A stretch of 64,000 bases of DNA from Mangifera indica. Its lineage: Eukaryota; Streptophyta; Magnoliopsida; Sapindales; Anacardiaceae. Positions 56,301 to 64,000 of this stretch are shown here, in pieces. Positions within the stretch are counted from its first letter, which is position 1, and each line of letters begins with the position of its first letter. Location of the stretch: assembly GCF_011075055.1 (NCBI RefSeq), contig NC_058151.1:10372251-10436250 (forward strand), written 5' to 3'. The notes under the pieces are model-generated. The model was not told the origin of the DNA. It saw nothing but the letters and a program-made list of their open reading frames with translations, and made no database searches. The position numbers were made by a program, and so were the translations under genes.

Positions 56301-59300
56301 GTCCACCACATGAACTGAACTCAGACTCAGATTTGTTCATACTATATCTTGATTTAGTTTCTTCAGTCACAAGGCTGCAGCCAGGTATAGTTGTAACGGA
56401 TGATCCAGCAGAATTGAATTCTGACGAAGCACTTTCTGAACTTATGCCAGGAAAAGAAACATTATTTGAAGATAGTTCATTATACTCATTTCCAGTAACA
56501 GAGGAATCCACATATAGAGATCTTATTTCTTCTTTTATTGTTCCAGCATTGGGGTCAACAAGATCTCCTGAACCTATAGAATTACCCTGTATAAAACGAA
56601 GAGGTAGTTTTAAGCAATACATGGAAAATAGAAATTGGAAGAAATAAATTAATGCAACAAGTCAAGGCCCAACAGCTTGCAAGTACACATAAACCACATG
56701 AAGAAAATAGACATGTATTAAAAAAAGCGAAAGCAAAATCAAAAAATACCAATTTTCTCAGGCATTCAAACAGAAAGTAGGCAGAAGAAATTTATGAGCT
56801 TCAAACCAGTAATACGGAGATACAATGCTGTGTTCTGCAATGTGATAAGAAGTAAACTCTACCTGATATCTGGGCACAGAGTTATGTCTCTTACATATCC
56901 AATATTAACTTAATTATATCAAGTCAGTCACTCATAAATGTTGCCAGAAGAACTACAACTTAGTCTGCACTTCTATAATTGTTGGTACAGCTGGGCAAGA
57001 TTACCCACGACAGTTACCAAGAAAGACTGTGCTAAAGCAAAAATGTATATCCTTTAACAAGCACTTATGTTTTGTTATATAATGTTCAAGTGTGTATTAC
57101 TTTAGTAACAAATTATTATTAATTAAACTTCTATCAATCAAGTAAAATATCAATGAATTACCTCCAGAATGCTGTTCCCCGACTCCAATGATCTCCTGCA
57201 CAATGACATAGGAAAACAAGAATTAAAGTTACTAATCTCTGCCTAAACATCAGGAAAGGAATGTAAAATTGGGGATATGCTAAAGTGTCAAAACAGAGAC
57301 AAATATGTTAGCATAAGGGCCTAAATTGGCAGGACTGACAATTATTTATGAGGTACCTTGTAAGCAACATTCTTTGTCGCTCCTTCAATACAATGTGGTC
57401 AAGATTGTCATCTGCAAATTCATTGGTGATAACATTATTGCCCTTGTCTGCTGGTGCATCAACACTAGCAAAGCCATTTACAATATCTCCCAGTGAACTG
57501 AACACATGGTTGCCAAAATTTTCAACCTTAACTTCAGAAGGCACACTAGAAGATGCTGGATTTTCACACGAAGTGCAGTAGCCGATGCTGACTTTCTCAA
57601 GCCCAGCAACATCAACATACACTCCAGGACAAACTATCTGATCTGGACAAGCGTATTTATCGGTGATAATCCTCTGGGAGTTGGAATCTCCAAGCATGCA
57701 TACATCTTCACCACAAGGAGCTTTTGGCAAGCATTGCTCATCAGCAGTAGAGTATCCCATATGATCTCCATTTAGTACAACGGAAGTAACTCGAAAAGGA
57801 GCTTCACCACTATGACTTTCTTTTAATACCAATTGCTGATCTATTCCTCCAACAGAACAGGCAGATGGGGGAGAGAGAAGGCCCTGCAAAACATGTATTT
57901 CTCTTTCAAACAATAAAAATGGAAGGTTTGGGGGTGGAGGAGAGGGAAGACAAACAGCATGTGACATTTGATAGGTCTCAATCATGAATTCATTTCTGCA
58001 TCTACAGTTTTTTGTTCTACCTTATCTCTAATGTTCAACCTCCCTTTCGATGACTTCCACACCTTCACTATTTATGAAGACCTCTAGATGTTTTACAGAA
58101 TTACCTCTACAATCCATGGTATCATTAAGACACATGGACACTTTAACTTCATTGGATAAAATTCTTCTGAAACCTTAACTTCATTGGAACCCTAGGTTTC
58201 TTTTAACAGACCTAAGTTCTAAGCACCTTTTTCCAAAAATGTTCTGAAAACCACAATTAAATCTCTAAATACAAGGAGCTATGTTATGGAAAAGCAGATG
58301 GTGGACAATATATTGATTAAAACCTACTCATCAAGAATTCAATTGAAGTTGCCTTCTATAACCTTTGCTCAAGATCATCCTTATATGTCAGCCAAAACTT
58401 AGGTTTTTGAAGGTTACATGAATAGGCAAAAACACATACCAAAGTTACTTTGTTAATCCCTATTCACACCAAGAGAATAATGCATAATAAATTACATTCT
58501 GGTCGGTTATACACTAATTACTCATTCCTTAAGAAACCAACATATTACAAGTATATGTATTCTCTTGTTGCCATGTTTCTAAGGCCCTTACCAAAAAATA
58601 TTACATGTATAGGCAAAAAGGCATGCCAAAGTTACTTCCTCAACCTCTATTCACTCCAAGAGAATAATGCATAAGAAATTACATTCTGGTCAGTTATACA
58701 CCAATTACTCATTTCTTAAGAAACCAACATATTAACTTTCACAGGGATCCACAAAATGGCATGTTTTCTCAATGCAAATAAAAAAATTCAATTTCTGTAT
58801 CTCTTGCAGCCTTTTTAAACAGTTGATTAAAAATAACTTTTTGGTTCTCTTATGTATGATATGATTAATAACAGAATAATTAGTAAGATGCTTCCTATAC
58901 TTTAAATGTATAATCGAATAAACCTTTTCTCAACATCCATTTAGTATGTGAGCAATCTTATTAATCTTGATTAACAGATACACAATATCAAAACCAGAAA
59001 TTCACACAGCCATACCTTTCAAAGATAATTAAAAAAAAAAGGGTCCCCATTAGGAAGAATAACTAATCTTCCAATGTGTACTCTATATAAACTTCTATCT
59101 TATCGATCCAACATTGCCAAGACTAAATGAGAAGGCCCATAACACATCTAAAAATGCTTCAAATGGGTGTTGAACCAGAACAAATCCCCATAACATTAAA
59201 CCAACTAGACCATGGCTGAAAGGGCAAGCTACACTTTCCCTAATTAACCCAAAAACAAAGCATCATAGTGAAAATCTCTTATCACAAGACTAAACAAAAT

Positions 59301-59739
59301 ATTCCCACCACAAATTTTATACGGCATTTACCAACAAACGAACCCTAATAAACAATCAAAGAGTAAAACAGAAAACCAACCAGATCTAAATTAAATGGTC
59401 TAATTATTCAAATTTTCGTGTTTCAGAATTGAATTTCAATAATTAACCCTTATAAAACAGCACCTCATTATCTTCTTCTTTTTTAACAGCTACATCAACG
59501 CCAGACCTGGGAAACAAGAACGAAGTTTATATCAATAAAAAAGACAAAAAAAGTCCTCATGAATTGATGAATAAGAAATAGAGTAGCTTGGCTTACGTTA
59601 GTGTTGTTTTAGTCGCGAGCAACAATTTTCGCCGGGAAAGCAAAGGAAGGTGATCAAGTTGGTCGAATTCAGCCCCGAAATTGGTGGAAATTAAATTGGA
59701 ACCGCACAACTCACCCATAGTTTCGACTGTTTTATACAT
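53362..59739 (-). CDS. Unidentified nuclear-type protein with Cys/His cluster (12 exons, about 741 aa)
   Basis: Exons in reading order: 59739-59597, 59506-59464, 57883-57357, 57195-57162, 56586-55961, 55864-55816, 55746-55662, 55343-55243, 55105-55013, 54905-54814, 54718-54565, 53640-53362. All have GT-AG borders and compatible phases, summing to 742 codons. The start may instead be the in-frame ATG at 59718 (MGELCGSNL). Residues 1-440 are Ser/Asn/Glu-rich and probably disordered. A basic PRKRKK (about 450-456) suggests nuclear import. An acidic EDDDDLDE patch lies near 494-501. A Cys/His cluster (SCSCHGF, KCSRHK, CAKG, CLGC, about 515-561) could bind metal. The last 170 residues are folded-looking and aromatic-rich (KWPVEWGWCRD, PEYGYATYFFELV, MGFGWIPNTGLG). 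I recall similar plant proteins without a function and cannot name it. The exon 7 end is uncertain: the longer end at 55621 breaks the frame. Confidence 0.85.
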
Positions 59740-59950
59740 TCGAACTTCGAAGGAATGAGTTTCAAGGCCAAAACAAGAGGAAGAGCCGAGAGAAGGAAAG
59801 AGCGAGGGAACGCATAGATAATAGAAGTCTTTGCAAAGGTGAAGAGTGAGAGTGTTTTAGGCGCCAGAGAGACAACAAAGCTTCCTCCATTTTCCCATCA
59901 TTGCGATTGGTTTTACTCGTGTAAAATATTTCGAGGGACTACTATTCTTA
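59740..59950 (-). promoter_or_regulatory. 5' leader and promoter region of the 12-exon gene
   Basis: Less AT-rich than the surroundings, with GA/CT-rich sequence (read on minus: CTCTTCCTCTTGTTTTGGCC near 59770). No clear TATA box; many constitutively expressed plant genes lack one. Confidence 0.4.
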
Positions 59951-60124
59951 GTGGGCTTGAGCGGTCGGTCTGGATCCCTTGCTAAATTTCGTGAATCGAA
60001 CCTGAAACTTGCATGGGTGGTTTCTATCCAAAATTGACTCTATAGATTTTATACAGGTTCTAATTCATATCCGAAGCCTATATTATATCTTATATTTCAA
60101 TATTTAAAATATTAAAATTTACTT
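59951..60124. other. Intergenic spacer
   Basis: Nothing recognised. Confidence 0.4.
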
Positions 60125-60318
60125 TGTAAACAAATATGTATATTAACAAAATAAGAGGTCATTCAAAAAAAGGGTACAAAGATACTCTAAGCTCGACCAA
60201 ACCGAACCCGAAGAAGCCAGCAAAAATACTACACACAGGAAAACCAGCACAAACTAGACAAATCTTGAAAGCCAGAGAGCAGCTCACACCACAACCCAGC
60301 AAAAAAGCGAAAAAAAAA
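60125..60318 (-). mobile_element. Possible LINE-type 3' tail fragment, second copy
   Basis: On the minus strand the block passes through TGGTCGAGC, then CTTTGTACCC, and ends TTATTTTGTTAATATACATA. It resembles 860-1120. CTTTGTACC..TTGTTAATATA-type ends are frequent in plant L1 tails. No coding domain. Confidence 0.4.
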
Positions 60319-60320
60319 GC

Positions 60321-60690
60321 GCCCAAAGGACTTATTCCCACCTAAAAGTATCATCTTTTTTTAAGTGTTCATATTTTAATTATGAAAATCTTAAATACCC
60401 ATCAATAAAGGGTTAAGTCTGTTAGTTTCAAAGGTAAAATCATCATTTCATCTGTATTATTAAAAATAAATTAAAATTTAATCTTTTTTCCTTTCAAAAT
60501 TTTAAAAACCAAAAGTTTGCTTCTTAGACTAAGTTTTAAAAATGATATTTCTCTCCCTAGAGTTTAGTTTTTAATCCCTAACGTCATCGTCGACAACAAA
60601 GATTCCCTAATGCATCACCATGCTTTAGAGATCTCTTTCCCCTCCTCTAAAATGTTGTCTAACGAAGATCTCGTCTGGGAATAAATTACG
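60321..60690. mobile_element. Mutator-like element, left arm only
   Basis: CCCAAAGGACTTATTCCCAC opens the arm and AGGTAAAATCATCATTTCAT is the family phrase inside it. It directly abuts the LINE-like tail, which seems to have replaced or interrupted the first bases. The right arm is absent. Confidence 0.55.
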
Positions 60691-60714
60691 TTTATAATTG
60701 ACTTATTAGGGTTT

Positions 60715-61250
60715 GTATAGTTAGAGGTAATATTTGATTATTCTGATAATTTATACCATAGACATTTTTTTATTTTGTTTTATAAATAATAAAATATTAT
60801 ATTAATATTCTATTAGCAATATATGACAATTAATATGGGAATCTAATTATCAACTGTGTTAAAATATTATTAAATTATCTTATTTTTATTATAATTTTAT
60901 ACTAATTAAATTTTTATTATAAAAATTTTCTGTTTTCAATTAAAATAATATATAACATTTAAAAAGAAGGGCACTATGATGATAACTTCAAAAAAAAATT
61001 TAATTAATTGTTTTTATAATTTAAAAACATATTAAAATCCTAATATATTATTAAACGGAGAATGTTATAATTAAAACACAAATCAAATACTTTTATATAA
61101 TGCATATTAGTTTAATCAAACACAAAACTAATTTAATTTTGTAAAAGTATTTAAATAAAATAATATATAAGTATTTTTTTATTATCATAACCAAATATAA
61201 TAATTATTTATACATACTAATAAAAAATTAAGACAACCTCATATTGTTTT
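60715..61250. repeat. Worn copy of the GTTTGGTT-ended MITE
   Basis: Interior phrases (TTTATTATTATCATAACCAA type, ATTTAAATAAAATAATATAT) match the family. The ends are poorly preserved. Confidence 0.35.
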
Positions 61251-61390
61251 ATCAATTTCGTTAGTAAGTATTACAAAACCATGTAATTGTAAAAAAAAAA
61301 AAAAATCCCCTTAAAATTTTTAACACTTTTTCACAAAATTATAAACCCGCTTACACAGGGTAAGTTAAAATATACATAAGTATGTAGCAT

Positions 61391-61995
61391 TAGAGATGAC
61401 AACAAGATAGGGTAAGCCTTAGCAAATAAGCGTATGGGTTGGGTACAATCTAGGTAAAAACTAGCATGGTTAAAGTGATGCAAATAAAAAATGAGTTGAT
61501 TTATACAGATAATGATTTCTAAAACTCGTATCAAACATTGCAGGAATAGGTCAACCTGCAAGTTACCTACCAATATTATTTTTTTACTACTTTACTTATC
61601 TTTTGTTCTTATTATTTTAATATGTTCATTTTGTAATCTTTAATATTTTTCTCTTCAAGTTCTTCACAGAAAGGATACGTATTTTGTGAAAGAGCGAAAA
61701 TTTACTTTAAATTATAAAAAATGTTTTCTGTAGATATGTAGAATTTTAGCATTAAACACCAAATAAATATTTATAATAAAGTGTCTAGTGCTCAAATTTT
61801 TTAAATTTGTTTTCAATACAACAAATTTTTTAATTTTAAGATGGTTTTGAGTTTATTTAATATCAAGAGAAGATAAAATATGTAAAATTTATGTTGAATA
61901 TATTGTTAGTTTGATGTTAAAGAGGAAGAAGAAAATAAGTAGAAAAAAAATCATGGGTGACTCGCAGGTATTTGCGAGTATATCCGACCTGTTTG
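61391..61995. repeat. Dispersed repeat copy 1 (partner at 63014-63545), hAT-like start
   Basis: Starts TAGAGATGACAAC, close to the hAT-like end at 7517. It aligns with 63014-63545 in the same orientation through phrases such as ACAACAAATTTTTTAATTTT and GAAGAAGAAAATAAGTAGAA, then ATGGGTGAC. A non-coding element relic. Confidence 0.6.
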
Positions 61996-63013
61996 CAAAA
62001 ATTAATTGCTCAACTTACTAATTTTTATCAAATATAGTAATAATTTATACCTAATAATTTTCTAAGTAATATATTTTTATGGCGATTTTTCATTTTTTGA
62101 TAATGATATTAAATACAAATGACATAGCAAAAATTTACTTTAAAATACAGGTGTGCTCGTTACGTATTGATGTGGACATTTGCAACTCACAATCCTCAAA
62201 TTATGCTTTTTCCCCAAATTTATTTTCACAAAAACACCCATAAATAAATAAAACCTATCCAGAATAAGCAAACCCAAATAAAATTAAGTTATTGTTTTGT
62301 TTTTTATTTTAAGGAATTTTTAAGATGAAAGCTTGGAGTTTCTTCATTATTTAGCAAGAAACTCATAGATAATGGTAAAAAATAATTTGTTTAAATTTTA
62401 ATAAAATATCATTATGATAAAAAAAAATAATGAGAAAGATATGCGTAAAAAATATAGGAAATAAGGTTTCATGTCAATAAATATCATTTTGATTAAAAAA
62501 TTTCAATCATATAAATACATAATAAAAAATTGTAAAATAGATATAATTTACATTTAGAGATTAAACCCATTTTATGACATAACACAAGTTCGGTTACTTT
62601 ACAAAGTTTAATTTCTTCAATAAAAAACAAAATTTTGTCGATATATAATTATCCACATTAGTTAACAATTATTTTAGCCGTTATTTTTTAATTAGCACAA
62701 AAAATCCACATATTTTTAACAACATTAGAGGGTAGATGTATTTTTATGTGATAAAATATAAACTTAATTTTTTCAATAAAAAATAAAAAATTTGGATCAT
62801 TTCAATATAAAAAACCAAAGTTTAATGTGTTAATATTTAAAAAAAAAAAAGATAGTTTTGTAGCTTTTAATATTGTTATTTTATTTGTATACCATAATAT
62901 TGGTAATTTACTCAAATGGTCAAAAGCTAAAGTAAATAACCCAATTTAAATAATAGACTAGGCGCAAATCGATAACTTTCTGCAATTTTTACTGTTTTTC
63001 TTTATGTTGCAAT
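61996..63013. other. AT-rich intergenic stretch
   Basis: 62280-62850 has repeated A-rich phrases ('TTTCAATAAAAAACAAAATTT' variants). No gene seen. Confidence 0.4.
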
Positions 63014-63670
63014 TAGAATTGGCAAGCGAGTGGACCGGATCGGGTGTGAACTGAGTTAAAACGAGTGTAGATAAAATAGGTATAAATTAAAAATAAGTCA
63101 TTTTATATATGTAATAATTTTTAGAACCTGTACCCAGCTTTGTGAGTATAGATTATCCGTTAATATTAATTTTTTATTTTTATTATTTTAATATATTTAT
63201 TTTACAATTTTCAATATTATTTTACTTCAATTATATAAGTATTTCATGCAAGAATGAAAATTTAACTCAAATTATAAAAATATTTTCTATAAATTTAAAG
63301 AATTTCAGTATTAAATACGAAATGAATATTTATAACAAAATGTTTATTACTTATATTCTTTAAATTCATTTTGAACACAACAAATTTTTTAATTTTAAAA
63401 TCGGGTTTGAATTCATTCCATGTTAAGAGAAGAGAAAATATATAAAATTTGTGTTGGGTGTATTATAAGTTTGATATTGAAGAAGAAAAAGAAGATTAAT
63501 TAAAAAAATGGGTGACCCATGGTTTGGTTATGCATATTTTTTCCCACCGGAATAATAAAGAGATTTACTACCCATGGTTTGATTTTTTCTTCTCAGAGAG
63601 GGGATAGAAAATCTTTACTATCCTCGTAACGGGGACAGAGATTAATATCTCTTCCTTGTTGTCATCCCTA
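63014..63670. repeat. Dispersed repeat copy 2 with hAT-like right end
   Basis: Starts TAGAATTGGCAAGCGAGTGG and aligns with 61391-61995. It ends, after a TCCTCGTAACGGGGACAGAG block, with GTTGTCATCCCTA, the inverse of the TAGGGATGACAAT terminus at 7517. No matching 8-bp duplication was found. Confidence 0.5.
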
Positions 63671-64000
63671 TGCAGTCGGGTGTATATAAAAAATTTTAAA
63701 ATATTAAAAATGTTTATGATATTTTATGAAATGATGATGTATCAATTATAATATTTTATTAGTATTTTATTATTTTAATTTTTAAAAGATGTATCATACA
63801 ATATGATACACAATATAGTAAATTAGGTTTTTAATATACGATGTGATACATGATTTGATTACTATAATTTGAAAATTTTAAAATAATACAATTCTAAATA
63901 TATATCATTTAATAAAATTAATTGAAATATAATTTTCTAAGACATAATATATATGTATAAAATATATATAAAATATATAAATAATATATATGCAAAGGAA
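63671..64000. other. AT-rich end of window
   Basis: 63780-63860 shares 'ATGTATCATA..TGATACA' phrases with 47740-47870. No gene. Confidence 0.4.

Overview
This window is nuclear DNA from a flowering plant, most likely a eudicot. It is strongly AT-rich, its genes are split by short GT-AG introns, it carries a canonical plant R2R3-MYB gene, and it is full of plant LTR retrotransposons and small non-autonomous DNA transposons. I cannot name the species. All homology statements rest on reading the sequence by eye; no search was run.

Layout. 1-8108 is non-coding and repeat-dense. It holds an 80-bp tandem duplication, a possible LINE tail, a broken exon 1 resembling a JAZ/TIFY6 repressor, a 490-bp Mutator-like element with a perfect 9-bp target duplication, and a 538-bp hAT-like element with a perfect 8-bp one. 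8109-23589 is a degenerate Ty1/copia retrotransposon on the minus strand (5-bp duplication CCTTA). It is split by a nearly pristine Ty3/gypsy chromovirus-type element on the plus strand at 9207-18484 (5-bp duplication CTGTC). The gypsy element has almost identical 2.18-kb LTRs and one uninterrupted 1554-residue Gag-Pol frame. 23590-37830 is repeat-rich intergenic DNA: a second copia fragment, two locally duplicated sequences that serve as empty sites for the insertions above, and several long-inverted-repeat Mutator-like elements.

38019-39450 is a complete three-exon R2R3-MYB gene (284 aa) of the MYB20/43/40/85 type, a group linked to secondary walls and lignin. 39451-53361 is intergenic, with microsatellites, several small transposon families and two GC-richer islands. 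53362-59739 (minus) is a twelve-exon gene whose joined frame predicts about 741 aa. The product has a basic nuclear-type signal, an acidic patch, a Cys/His cluster and a Trp/aromatic-rich C-terminus, and I cannot assign it a function. 59740-64000 is its upstream region, followed by LINE-, Mutator- and hAT-like debris.

The two host genes are independent transcription units with no visible functional link. The main story is layered transposition: an old dispersed repeat received a hAT-like element and a copia element, and the copia element later received the gypsy element. The most unusual sequence-level signal is a set of six hairpin units in each gypsy LTR, one of which carries a compensatory pair of stem changes.
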